The notes under the pieces: model-generated
Seen by the model: only the letters and a program-made list of their open reading frames with translations
Database searches by the model: none
What the model was told of the DNA's origin: nothing
Source: Diplosphaera chodatii
Lineage: Eukaryota; Chlorophyta; Trebouxiophyceae; Prasiolales; Stichococcaceae
Direction: 5' to 3'
DNA length: 64,000 bases
Assembly: GCA_032358165.1 (NCBI GenBank)
Contig: JAALGY010000057.1
Span: 682,001 to 746,000 of the forward strand
In this document: piece after piece, positions 37,601-49,400 of the stretch
Layout of the letters: every line of letters begins with the position of its first letter
Numbering within the stretch: the first letter of the stretch is position 1
Made by a program: the position numbers and the translations under genes

Positions 37601-40600
37601 AACGCGCTACAGAAGGATACCACTGGCAGCCTGCTGTGGTACCGCAGGTGTGTGCACGCTGCTGTGTTGGACAAGTTTCTGACCAGTGTACACTCTTGCA
37701 CATGGGCACTTCGCTGGGCTGACTCGCTTGCACAACTGATGACCACTTCCCCATTTATCTGGTATCTTGTGTACAATCCCACATCACGTCTTCACAGTTC
37801 GTTACCTTGACACAGGAGCGGTAGCCAGGTGCCAGGCCTGGGCCGGCGCATCGCACTGGACGTGGCCCGCGGGCTCCACTTCCTGCACACCAACCGCATC
37901 GTCCACATGGTACATGATCACACTGCCCTCCTGTGTGTGATGCGCGCAGTGCTGTTTGCACCTGTGCATGCTGGGATCTTGCTCTTGCCCGTGGAACCCT
38001 CGAATGCAAACTAGGTGACTTTGTGTACCTGCAGGACATCAAAACTGCCAACGTGCTGCTGGGCCGTAACTATGTGGCCAAGATTAGCGACGTGAGCGCA
38101 TGCGCCTCAATCTGTTGCTGAGGCGCTTTCCCTTGAAAACTGAGCATGTCTCCAGGTGTGTGGCTGCATTGCCTGGTCCAAACAACTCGGAGCATTCCTT
38201 CGCATGCAGGTGGGCATGGCTCAGATCCAGCGCAACGTCGGCGGCCGGCTGACTAGCGACCAGAACCCGATGTCCACCTTCGCCTGGGCGGTATGTGCCA
38301 CCCAAGCGATGCCGCAGCAGTGCTGTTCAGCCACCCAGGATCTGCGCTGCCTTTCTCGAATGCGACATCGGGCTCAGCTCGCTCATCTTCATGTGTGCGC
38401 GTGATCCAACATGCAGGCGCCAGAGATGCTGATGGGGCAGAAGTGCACTGAGAAGGTGGACATTTACAGCATGGGCGTGGTGCTGTGGGAGCTGATCACC
38501 GGGGAGGTGCCCCACCGCGGCCGCATGCGCCCCCTGAGGTGCTGTTGCATAAGGCTCAAACACTCAGACAACAGTACGGGTGCAGTGGCAATTGTCGGGC
38601 AGCAGTCCAGTTTATGGGTGTTTATGGGCAGCAGTCCAGCATGCCCTTGTTCGCTGCCAACTTCCTTGCTTGGCTGTGCTGGGGCTTGCCATCCTCAGGC
38701 TAAGCAGCTCAAGGTACTGGTGCATCAAGCGAGGGCTGAGCACCGTGGCGCCACTGCTGCAGGGTGCCCCAGGAGTGCCCGCAGGCAATCGCCGACGTCA
38801 TCGCGGGCTGCCTGTCCCAGTCACCCGAGGCGCGGCCAACCGCCAAGGACATCGTGCAGGCGCTGCAGGTGATGCAGCCTGCAAAACGGCTGCGCTTGCT
38901 ATGCATACAGATGTGAGCGCATCATGCAGGTCGCATGTTGGCCGTGGATGTCCTCTTGGTGCTGCATCTCCTGCCCACCCTACTTTGGCTGTGTGTTTCA
39001 GAGCCCTGAGCACGCCTCCCACCACTGCAGGCGTCTGATGGGCAGGCGGCAGGCCAGGGCTCCGCGGGCGCCTCAGGGTTCAGCGGGACGCGGCCCACCC
39101 GCCGCAGGGACTCCACGCCTCTCAGCAGCGCGGCAGCCCTTGCCGTGGCGCGCATCGCGACCTCCGACCCGTCGCCCGCCAAGCAGCAACGCAGGATGTC
39201 GATGGACTTTGAGGTGCGTGGCGCATTACACATGCCGCACACAGCCATGTAGCTCCCAAAGCAATGTCAGCCCCAGACAGGCGGCGCTCGCAGCCAGACC
39301 TCGAGCATGTGTGTGGACGTTGACACAGCAACGGCAGATTTGGTGATGTGCAAGGGGGTGCATGGTTTGCAAACAGGGCGTCAGCTTGGGTTCTTGGTTG
39401 CATGCAAAAGTGCTGGCGAGCTGCGCTTGAAGTCCCCTCTGTGCTCTGGTGTGCAGGGCGGCAACGCGTCGCCGGAGTCGTACGAGCTGCTGCGGGCGCT
39501 GCTGCGCTTTGCGCACGCGGTGCACGGCGGCCCGGCGGCCTCCAGCCGTGCGGGGTGGCAGGCGCCCACCATCAGCGACGTCGCCGCCGCCGCCGGCAAC
39601 CCCCAGCTGCACAGGTGCGCCGCTGCTTCACTCCGGCCGCCCTCCCTTTGGTGATCTGGCCAGTTAGTTGGCCCCTGCGCTGACCACCCCAGCCTGCGCA
39701 TGCGTGCCCTTGTGGGCTTCCTCTGTCCAGCACAGGTACAAGTGGTAACCTACACTGTAAACCCTATGTGATATATATCACTCCCTTAATGCTACATACC
39801 TCCACGCAGCGCCTTTGTGATGGAGCTGCGCAAGTGCACCACCAGACTGGATGCCACCGTGGCGGGCTCCCCTACGGCGGAGCGGCTGGCCGCGCTGCAC
39901 ACTGCATGGCTGGAACTGCTTGCAGCTCGGGTGCGATCCCGCCCCTTAGCTCATCTGTGGTTCTGTGACTGCTTGCTCTTGGGTGCCTCCCTTTCCTGTT
40001 TGAAAGGAAGCAGGCACTGCCTGATTGAGAGATATTGCTCTGCCTGTGTGTCAGTCGCCAGCTACATTCCATGCCAGTACTGTGGTGATGTCCATCACTC
40101 ATGATTTTGCTTGGACGAGCCAGGGGTAGATGTTCAGGCAGAGGTGATAACCCATCGCCCACCCCCTGCATGCAGGCAGCAGCAGACGCGAAATTTGCGC
40201 ACAGTCTGCGGCGCCTGCGGCTGGGGCAGCATGCTGCGAGCGGGACTGCACGGTTGCATGGGGGGAGCACCGACAGCGGGGCGTCCACTCCCGTGCACGA
40301 CCCCGCGGCTGCCCGGAACGCCCTGCAGCGAGCGGTGGCGGCAGCGCGGCTGTCTGCCGAGCAGATCAGCACCATCGCAGGTGCGCGGCGTAGCACAGCC
40401 ATTGGCGCAGCGCCCTGCCTATGCTTGTGTGTGTTGCGTGTTTGCCTGGAGTCTCGGCACTGTTCTGGGCCAGTGCCAGAAGTGGCGGGATAGCTGGTGG
40501 TGATGCATGACCTTGCATGTGGCCTTCCTGCAGAGGAGCGGAAGCAGTCGCTGCAGCGGCAGCAGGACATCGTCTCCGCACGCCGCCGCACACTCGCCGA

Positions 40601-41237
40601 GCTGCAGGTAGGGTTCAGGGCACATATCCTGGTCAGCGCCCAGCACTACCCAGCTACGTCAGCTGCATGCTCTCTCTATCAAGCTGCAATTCAGACCCGT
40701 CAAATCGCTGCCTTGGCTCACCGCCGAGCTCCCTAAACGTCACTTGCCACCAGACGGGCATGCTGGTTCATTAGTCAGATCCCACTGTGTGACTATGTAC
40801 GGCTCGCAGGCATGCGCGGCGGGCGATGGCTTTGGCAAGGAGATGGACGCGTCGGCTGCGCTGCGGGCGGGGGTCGAGGCGGAGGGCGCCGAGGCCAATG
40901 ATTTCGTGTGCAGCTTCTATGCCGCGCTGACGCCGATGCAGGTGACGGCAGGGGCTCGCACTGCCGTGCCTGCCTAATGCGATGCGTCAGTCGTGCACAG
41001 CATGGCGTACAGCGTACTGCTGGTCTGTGGCATGTTACAGAACATGTATGCTTGCCACGTCATGCCTACTAGATGTTAGCAGACAGGCCCACTGCAAGTA
41101 AGGTGTTGATGTCAAGATGCTGACGAGGGGTGTGCCTGTTCATGCAGACGGCCCAGCTGCTGGTCAACACGTTTCCAACACAGCCAGACCCCGCAGCAAT
41201 TGCTGACGCCTTGGCGAGCAAGCACGCCAACAAGTGA
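32812..41237 (+). CDS. Large membrane-anchored polyQ protein kinase (TKL-like)
   Basis: Twenty-three exons, 1528 aa, phases close: 32812-33326, 33437-33618, 33918-34102, 34213-34293, 34381-35793, 35982-36182, 36383-36554, 36790-36956, 37089-37175, 37308-37396, 37576-37647, 37816-37909, 38035-38091, 38210-38290, 38417-38538, 38763-38868, 39031-39213, 39457-39614, 39810-39930, 40176-40380, 40534-40607, 40810-40941, 41148-41237. Residues ~12-34 form one membrane helix (LLAAGAAGMAVAVPLAAGAYWW) with little ahead of it. About 900 disordered Ala/Ser/Pro-rich residues follow, including Gln403-420. Kinase: LGSGGFGT (~965-972), VAAK (Lys987), HMDIKTAN (1085-1092), DVG (1105-1107), APEML (~1133). HRD is HMD and DFG is DVG; Lys and catalytic Asp/Asn remain. 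A ~330-residue, largely helical tail of unknown type ends LTPMQTAQLLVNTF... It is probably a tethered cytosolic-domain kinase rather than a ligand-binding receptor. Confidence 0.87.
34624..34677 (+). repeat. (CAG)18 encoding polyglutamine
   Basis: Eighteen uninterrupted CAG codons lie in frame inside the 1413-nt fifth exon of the large kinase and give Gln403-420. Purity of the codon run suggests recent or ongoing length change. Confidence 0.95.
37431..37478. repeat. Telomere-like motif plus TA-rich microsatellite in an intron
   Basis: A TTTAGGGTTTAG block (37431-37442) abuts a TA/TATG tract (37443-37478). Both lie in the intron 37397-37575 of the large kinase gene. The composition contrasts sharply with the GC-rich surroundings. 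Confidence 0.85.
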
Positions 41238-42243
41238 CCCATTATTCATTACCTGCTGAAGCCTTCAGGTCAAGAGGGCAGACAGCGGCGTTTGCGAAGC
41301 TCTCGGGCAGGGCTGCGCCCTGATCCCAATAGAGGCCACCACTCTGTCTCATGTTCTTCTGCACGGCCACGCGCACCTACGTTGCAGCGCAGGGCGCCTG
41401 CGGTCCAGCACTGGCTTATCAATGAGTAGACTTGCAGTCGACCATATGGTGTTGTCAAGTCAGCACCTCTCGGACCTATATACCGATTGGCCGAGAACAC
41501 TGTTCAGTAGTTATCAATGGGCTTGCGGCATATTGCACTAATGGCTGACAGATAATGGGTTTATTTGCATCATTGCAACGGCTGCAGCATTGCGCAGCGC
41601 TTCACAGCAGAAATTGCTTTGGCCAACCATATTTCATTGACTTGACTTACAACAAGCGTAAAAATATGGATCAATTCAACACTACGTAGCCACGTGGACA
41701 CATGATAACGTCCACGGTCATCATGCATAGGGCAATGCATGAGGTTCGTTGTCAGAAGTGTCATGTGGACGCCCGTCACCCATCAATGCCTCCCAAACCA
41801 CTGCAACCTGAAACTCGCTGATCCCATTGCTGACCACCATACTCACGCGCAAATAAAGCCATGTCGGTGGAGAAAGCCAAAGTGAGCCAGTGGCAGCAAC
41901 CAAATTTCATCACCAATCAACTACCGCGCACCGGATGCACGTTCTGGGGAGGGGAAAGCTCGTATCCCCTGCAGATTGCCCTCCATATCCTGTACCGAAG
42001 TCCTTGAGTGGCATCTGAGCTTGCTGAACCCCACCGAATCTTGTTTGCTCGCGCATCAGCACTCCAGTGTACAACTGTCAATGCACTGCTCACGCGCCTG
42101 ATGAGCATGCCGTGCTCATCCCATGTACCGAAGCTGATGCTGCCGCTCACTGTCGACTGGCCGACTCCTGGCAACTTCAATGATGCAATGAGCGCTGAGT
42201 TGCTGCTTGACCGACAGCGCTGCTGCTTTGTTTCGTTGCTGAT
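41238..42243. other. Convergent intergenic region, 1 kb
   Basis: This lies between the 3' ends of the large kinase (+) and the PC-esterase-like gene (-). No exon set can be supported. It is more AT-rich than its neighbours. A TGTAA on the minus strand (ttaca at 41648-41652) is about 590 bp past the minus-strand stop, probably too far to be its signal. Confidence 0.45.
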
Positions 42244-45200
42244 TTAGTAGGGCCACTCGGCTGCGGGGATGCCCGACAGCTCTTGAGCCCCGAAGTGACT
42301 GTTGAGCTGTGGCACATGGTGTCGCAGCGTCTGTATGAGCCCGAAGACCCACACCTGGAACACGCTGGATGCTGGCCGGGTCAGCTCAGCCCAGACTTGC
42401 GGACAAGTAGCTGCATGCAAGCAGTGTTCGCGGGCATGCAATCAGGCAATGGCTGTTCGTACCTGGTGCTTCCTTACTGCCAGCACAACATTGAAGTGTA
42501 AACCCCACCTGCGGTGCAGACGGCGCGCAGTAGTGGGTGCACTCGTAGCCGGCGCCGTTGTCGCGATGGTACTGCCACAGCGGCAGCGACTCGTTCCACG
42601 TCGCGCTTACTGCCACGCCCGCTGCGCTCATCACCCCCCTCGCTTGCTGCAGCACACAACACACACCCCGGCTCAGGCTTTGCCAAGGTGCCAGGAATAT
42701 GCTTTATCACAGCAACAATGTAGCACGGCATGACTGCCCACAACATGCAGCACAGCACATGGCCTGCTGCACTTTCATGCACTGCATGGAAACCCTAAAC
42801 CCTAGCTGATGTCGGAGCGGTCACATGCTGTGCAGCCCTAAGTAAATACAGCAGAGTGATGCTAAACCCTGAATCTAGGCTCCTGCTTCAATGTAAACAC
42901 ACCAGGTTGCGCCAGCCGCCAGCGCTGACGTCGAAAATGGCGTCCAGCCACACCTTGTCGTCACCCTTGTATGTGCTGTGCAGCTCGTGCTGCTCGGTGA
43001 TGTCTATGTAGCCGCCAGCAATGGGCTTGCAGCTGTAGGTGCAGCAGCTGGATACCATAACGTTCTCGTCACATGAAGTCCAGCCCAAAGCAATGGTGCC
43101 AAACTGCACACACATGTACCAACATAGCGAAGCACAAACTTATACGCACTTGAAAGGTGGCTTCTCGCCCTGTGGCCACTCGCCATGTGTCTGTGCAGTG
43201 GAGAGTACCGTACGTCATGGTGGGAAAGAGCTGTTACATGCTGCACACCTCCAGCATGAGCTCAGTGCAACATCGATGAGCTGAGTGGAACATCAATGTG
43301 ATCAGCACACGTTCGTCCAGCTGGGTATGATTAATCACCTGGTCGAAGTGCTGGGGCGGCGTGTCCTTCCAGACCAGGAAGGGTGCCGCTGTCCGCTGCT
43401 GCCGCCGCCACTGCACCAGCTCCTGCAAGTCCTGCTCGTATGTGGCCGAGTAGTGCAGCCCCGTGTTGACCACCTGAGAGTGACGTGTAAGGGTTGACTT
43501 GTGCAATGGATGCAACCCTGGCACCTTGTTACTGGTTGCTGTGTTGAAACTGTTGAAATTTGTGGTTGTGCGCTGTGGCACAGCACCTGCATAAGCTGCA
43601 GGGTGACTGCAGCATGGCACGTCATGGCCCGCACCATGATATCACGGCGGTTGGCACCGAAAGCCTGGAGCAGCGGCAGGACTCGCTCCCGTATCTGGCC
43701 CTGCCACAAGTCTCCGCGCAGGTGGCACAGCCGTCCCGAGGTGTCGCCACCGCTGACGGGGCCCAACGACTTGCATGCAAAATCCGTCTGCAGGAGAGCG
43801 CGTCACAGAGGCTTGTCCAGCATCCTGGCTGGAGCATACATCCAGGCACCAGCTTCTGCCAGGTGCGTCAAACCAACACCCTTTCATCCAGAACCTTGCA
43901 CATGGCACATGTGCGTCGGCCGTCAAAACACACCTGATCGGCAAGCGCGCGACTGGCGGGATCAAGGCGGGACAGATCGAAGGGGGAGCCTTCCGCTGGG
44001 TCTGGATGCACGCCAGCGACCGCCAGGAAGCCGTGCAGGAAGCACTTCAGCGCCTCGTAGTGGCTGGCCGTCTACGGCAGGATGTCATCTGTCACTGGTC
44101 TACTTTCCATTTGCAGGCATCGCAGCAGATGGTGTCCACTGTTCAGCATCCGACAGGTGTTTCCACCAATAGTGAAGCTTACAGCATGTGCAATAGCAGA
44201 CTGCGCAGGCATCTTGGTCTACCCTCTTCGCATACGATGTTGGACCGCAGGCGTGTCTCCTGTGATGAACTGAACGGACAGGGAGGAGCCAGAACCCACA
44301 CGGCAGGGTCACTCTGGCCCACCTGAGAGTCGCCGATAAGCCAGAGGGTGCGGCCTCGGAAGCGGCCTGCCGGGCCGAGGAACCGCCACAGGTCGCAGGG
44401 CGTCAGCGTCAGGGGGCCCGCCCACCCCCGAGACACCCACTGATGCAACAGCCCCCGCTGCAGCCAGAGTGGGCATACTTGCTTGCCCCACGGCTCCGGC
44501 GACCAGTTCTGTTCGGTGTTCAAGGTGATGGTTAGTCAGGAAACTGCAGGAATTTCTTTATTTATGTGCGGCTGCATCATGTGCATGTTGAGGCTGGCAC
44601 CACAGACATTGGGGTCTTGGCAGAGGCAGAACTAGGTCACCCTCACCTGGCTCCAGAACTCGCAATACTCGTGGTCGTCAGCGGTCAGCGACGTTGAGTT
44701 GAAGCCGCGACGGCAGCTGGTGCAGTTTTCCGGCTGCGCACCGAACAGGTATGGCCGCGCGCCGGCTGCTATCTGCTCAAAGCTCATGCGGGGATACGAC
44801 AGCGGGCAGTTGGCGGCAGCTCCAACTGGCAGCCCCCTCACCCCCGATCCTGCCTGCTGCGCCCTGCGCCAGATGCCTGTGCCGCTGCTTGGGAACGCCG
44901 CCCACAGCAGCACCACGACAGCAACACCTGCAGGGATGCAGCATGACCTGAGACGCGTAGGTACGCCCTGCGCAAAGCATCTACATGGTACACTGACGAC
45001 CGGCAGACCTCGTCTGAGCGCTTGAAATGATGCCTGGCTCACCGCAGATGAGCAGCATGCAGGAGGTGCGCATGGGACGGGGTGCTGCAGCCTCGGCAGC
45101 CTGCTGCATGACTGGCCCCTCCGCATCGAGCGTCAGGGGCAGCGCCTCCTCATCCCCTAGTTGCTCGCTTGCCTGCTCGGTCTGCATGCCGTAGGGCCCT

Positions 45201-45247
45201 ATCTCCACAGGCAGCCGCCTGCTCACGCCGCCACGGCCCACCGCCAT
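42244..45247 (-). CDS. PC-esterase/TBL-like (PMR5/Cas1p-type) type II membrane protein
   Basis: Nine exons, 531 aa, phases close: 45247-45043, 44927-44647, 44508-44323, 44071-43934, 43787-43587, 43473-43339, 43103-42903, 42646-42509, 42354-42244. One membrane helix at ~61-80 (MLLICGVAVVVLLWAAF) gives a type II, Golgi-like topology. The lumenal part has paired Cys (NCTSCRRGF, EYCEFW) and TPCDLWRFL. WLIGDSQ (~218-224) carries the GDS nucleophile motif. VVNTGLHY and FLVWKDTPPQHFD recall the family's TTSPQHF block. YECTHYCAP (~483-491) stands where TBL proteins have DCSHWC. Relatives are wall polysaccharide O-acetyltransferases or esterases of the SGNH type. The distal Asp of the DxxH pair appears as Glu484. 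Substrate is unknown; wall or secretory glycan modification is inferred. Confidence 0.77.
42790..42870. repeat. Interstitial CCCTAAA motifs
   Basis: AAACCCTAAACCCTAG (42790-42805) and TAAACCCT (42863-42870) both lie in the intron 42647-42902 of the PC-esterase-like gene. Confidence 0.85.
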
Positions 45248-46405
45248 GCATGCATGCGATCAGTGCAGCGATACCGCACCATTGGTACTGCCATTTCTCA
45301 ACAGCGGGGCTGGAAGGCCTAAATCGTCGTGTGGAGCTCAAGCCCGCCGCTTGCAAGACGTACGTGCAAGACCCCAGGTTGCTTCAGACGAGGCACACGT
45401 CTGAAGCGCAGCTCAGCGGTACAATTGCAGCTGTGGTCCTGCGACCATGCTGTGCTTCGTAAAGATGCATTGGCTGGATACCTGGGAGGGGTGCTGCCGA
45501 GCGCTGCGAGGCTGGAAGCTTGCAGAAAGGTTCAGTCTGACAGCGGCTAGGTTTCATCAGATGTGTCAGACAGATCATGCAGTGCCACGGGTCTACCGGC
45601 ACGGTGAGACACAGCTGGCGTGCCGGAAGAGCTGCTCCATTTGGCGCGACTCAGCGGCGCAATATTCTATCTGCCATTGCCTACATTACATAGCCGTTGC
45701 AGTAGCTGCGGACATGCCCATCAGTTTCAGAGGTGGCAGCTCCCTTGTGGCTTCACATGCTAGCCTGTGACTAACGACAACATCCACGATCGCTGTTGTT
45801 GCTGCCGTGAAAAGCGAAGGTTGCGACGAACTGCACGTTGCCTTGCAAGGCGACGCTGCCCTTGGTTCACCCGGAGGTTTTGCAGCGCATCTCACCGTGG
45901 GTGTTGTGTTGCCATCCCAACGGGGGACATTTCCACAGGCAAGTAGCAGGCCCACAACGGCCTGACCAGCCTGCGCAGCTGTCCGGACTGTCCTCAGGCT
46001 GGCCAATCCTCGAGGCCAGGGACAGTCCCGTCCCGTTGACTTCAGGCGTTTGCTGCCAGCGTCACCTTGAGCGAGTCAAGGCTTCAGGAACCAGCCGGCA
46101 GGGCGGTCGTGGCTCAGCGGCAGCCCTGCAGGCGCACAGATGGACCGCATACGGCGGGCAGAAGAGGTACTCCCTGCTGGCCAGTTGTATTTAGACTTTG
46201 CAGTGTGTTGTACTGTCTTTGTTTGACCCAGGTTGCCTATCCCCACGGGTGCTCTGAGCCTCAAGAAAGAGTTGCAGGCTGATCTGAGCTTACTTCAGAC
46301 GCTGCAGACTCACGCAGCGGAACCAGAAGCTCGCCTACAGTCGCGTCTTGCGTTGGCTAGCCCAAGCGGCATGGTGTGCGCCAAACTTGCACTGGACATC
46401 TGCAG
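45248..46405. promoter_or_regulatory. Divergent region with unresolved 5' exons of kinase 2
   Basis: 1.16 kb lies between the PC-esterase-like start (-) and the first confident exon of kinase 2 (+). Kinase 1 has two exons encoding 97 residues before the matching point, so kinase 2 probably has N-terminal exons here. An open stretch after the acceptor near 46232 (LPIPTGALSLKKELQADL) is a candidate, as is a short MDRIRRAEE exon at about 46140-46166, but their phases do not join simply. Confidence 0.4.
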
Positions 46406-49400
46406 GATGCCCTGGAGCAGCTCATGGCGTTGCCCTACGATGCGTTTGAGCGCGGCCCGCCGAACGTGCCGTGCAACAACGAGCGCGTGGAGTATCTGCA
46501 GCAGATTAAGGCGCTGGATGCGGCGCCCCGGGATCCACAGGTGAAGCGCCATCTGATCGCGTGCTGGGTTTCGCCATCCTTCCAGCAAAGTGGCGGTGAC
46601 AGACAGCATGTTGTCGTCTGCCACTTGACGCCAGCCCACGGCTGCAGAACCTGGGTGGGAGTATTGCTGTCGTGCTTGCACAAGACAGCGCTTGCGCGCT
46701 GATTCCCTGCAGGTGGAGCACATCCTGACGCTGATCTCCCAGATCTTCGGGCTGGACATCGTGCTGGTGTGCCTGTGCGCCCACGAGCGGGTATACATCC
46801 GCAACGCGCGCGGCTTCTCGGCGGGCGACTTCCCCTTCCGCTGGGGCTTCTGCGGCTGGGGCATCGCAACGGACAACCCCGAGTGCCTCGTCATAGAGGA
46901 CGCACGGCAGGATGCCAGGTCAGCCGCGTCCTTGAGACCACTACAGAGGCCTCTGCAGCACTGCCGCAGCAGCAGCAGCAGAGCAGGACATGCTGCTGCA
47001 GAGCAGGACAGGGCAGGGCAGGGCAGGGCATGGGCTCACCGGGTGCCGGATTGCTTGGAACCGAGACGAACAATGTTGCAAGGCGGCATCATGCTGCGCC
47101 GTGCTGCAGGATGCGGAAGAACCCGGTGATGGTGGACCGGGAGGGGGGCATGCGCTTCTTCGCGGGCGTGCCGCTGGTGGGCAGCAGCGGCCACCGGCTG
47201 GGCATGCTCATCATCATCGACGCGCGGCCGCGGCGCATCACCGCCGATCAGGTCGCCGTCCTGGTTAACATGTCAGGTGGGCCGGCGAGCTGGCCAGGCT
47301 ACCTGCAGCTCTCCACTGCAGCTGCAGGAGCTGGGAGTGGGGTCAGGCTTGGATGTCTCTCAATGCATGGATGTATCCCCAGTCTACCTTTCCTGCCTGC
47401 TGTCGAAGGTCGGTGGCAGTTGTGATGTTCATGAGGCTTGCTTGTTGGCTGGGCCCGTCTGATGTTGAACTGTCGATGCTGTTCAGAGCTCGTGGTGCGT
47501 GAGCTCGAGAAGGACGCAGCGCTGCAGGCGCGGCACAACGCCATTGCAGCCGCCGGCGCGGAAGTGGACCACTTCATGCGCCGAACAGTAGCGTGAGTTT
47601 GCTGTGGGATCGAGAAGCCACCTGTACCTATCCTACATGCAATAAGCCATTTGTGCGTCAAGGGTCAAACCGACACCACATGGTCGTGTGCGGCGAACAT
47701 GGTCTGTTCTGTGCACTCGCAGGTGTTTTGACTCCCGGCCGGTGCTGTTTGTGGATGTCCGGCGGGGGGATGGGGATGCAGACGCCACTTGGAGCCTGCT
47801 GCACGCCAACGCAGCCGTCAGCCAGGTGCGCACCTGGCTGGGGGGGCTCTCGCCCGCAGCAGAAGCTTGTCCGAAATGGAGCGCCATGCACGGCAGCACA
47901 GACACTGTTGCAGCAACCACGGCTTCGGCCCTGTATGGTCCTGAGACCTTAAAAATGTGTGAGGCATGCTGCAAAAGTCACGGCCTTGTTGCTTCGACTG
48001 TTATTGCAGGTGACTGGCGTCAGCTACGAGCAAGCGATTGCGCGGCAGCTGTGGGACCTGTTCGAGGCCCCCTTCGACCGCAGCGAGCCCGTTGAGGCCA
48101 TGATCGAGATGGCAGCACGGGGTGGGTTTCTCGTACCACTACACCCATACACGCTCAGCATCACGTGCAGCCTGGCCGAGGTTTGGTTCCGTGTCATCCG
48201 CCCTGTCGGCTGAAGGCTCGGCTCTGCTGCTTGAAATTATAGTGCACATCTGCTTCACAAGCCCGGTCGCACGATTGCAGGGGACGAGTTTCTGGTTCGA
48301 GGGGTGCAGCTGTGTGGGCAGCCGCAGGCCGGCACCTTCACCCTGACATTCAGGTGAGGCTTGCCATGTTTTGCTCTGTCGTCTGCAGTGACCATCAGCT
48401 GGATGTACGAGCTTGTAGCTGCTGACACAAAACCGCCACAGGTGCTGCAGTCAGCAGCAGACACTGTTGCTGAAGCATGTGTACACCCTGAACCCTGATC
48501 CCTGTAGGCCAGGGCGGGCAGGAGCACTAGACGAGGACACCCAGCTGATTGGCGTGCCGTCCTACGTGCCATCAGCCCCGGCGGACACCCCAGCAGAGTA
48601 TTATTTCGTCATCGTGACGCCTGAGGATGCAGCAGAGCAGCAGCAGTCCGTGCTGCTTCAGCAGCACCCGCAGGTGCTCGTCCCATGCCGCCTCAGAGCA
48701 GAAGCCTGCCACAGTGCAGCACTGGCGGCACAACCGCCGTACTTCATTGACACTCTGGACCCTTGCACTTTCTGATCAGCGCGTGCCCTGCTGATTCTGT
48801 CAGGATCGGGAGCTTCTAGACGGGCACTATCGACACTAGCAGCAAAGGTGCATGTTGACTATGTAATTTTTCGCATGCTGCTCAGGCGATGGCGGTGCGG
48901 CGAAACATGCCGCCCAGCAACGTCCCCATCGAGGGCCTGGTGCTTGGTCCACTGATTGGCAAAGGCAGCTTTGGCAGAGTGTACAGAGCGCGGTGGCACG
49001 ACCGACCGGTGGCTGTCAAGGTGAGGCTTGTGTGCCCCAGGTGCCCCACCATTGCAAGCAGCGGGAGCATCTTTGCATTTGACGTTGACCCAGTGCCCAT
49101 CAAGCTCAGGGGTCACCTATTCGACCACTGTTTTCGAAGGCCATGCAAAGCCGCTCAGTGCAGGCCCTTGTGGCGTCTGCATGACTGTCAGTCAGTCAGT
49201 TGCATGACTGGCGGCAGCATCCCGACCAAGCAGTGTCGGCTGCGGCTGCAGATCTGCTCCACCAGCCTGTCGGCCAGCGCCCTCCGGCGGGGCAAGCCCT
49301 GGCGCAGCGTGGAGGCGGTGCAGGCGCGGGGGCTGGACCACCCCGGCATCGTGCGCACCTACAAGACCACCACCGTCCTGGTGCAGGTGGGGCGCCCGGG

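Noticed and set aside
46970..47030. A coding glutamine or glycine repeat in kinase 2
   Set aside because: The CAG and GGGCA runs fall in an intron between well-defined GAF exons.
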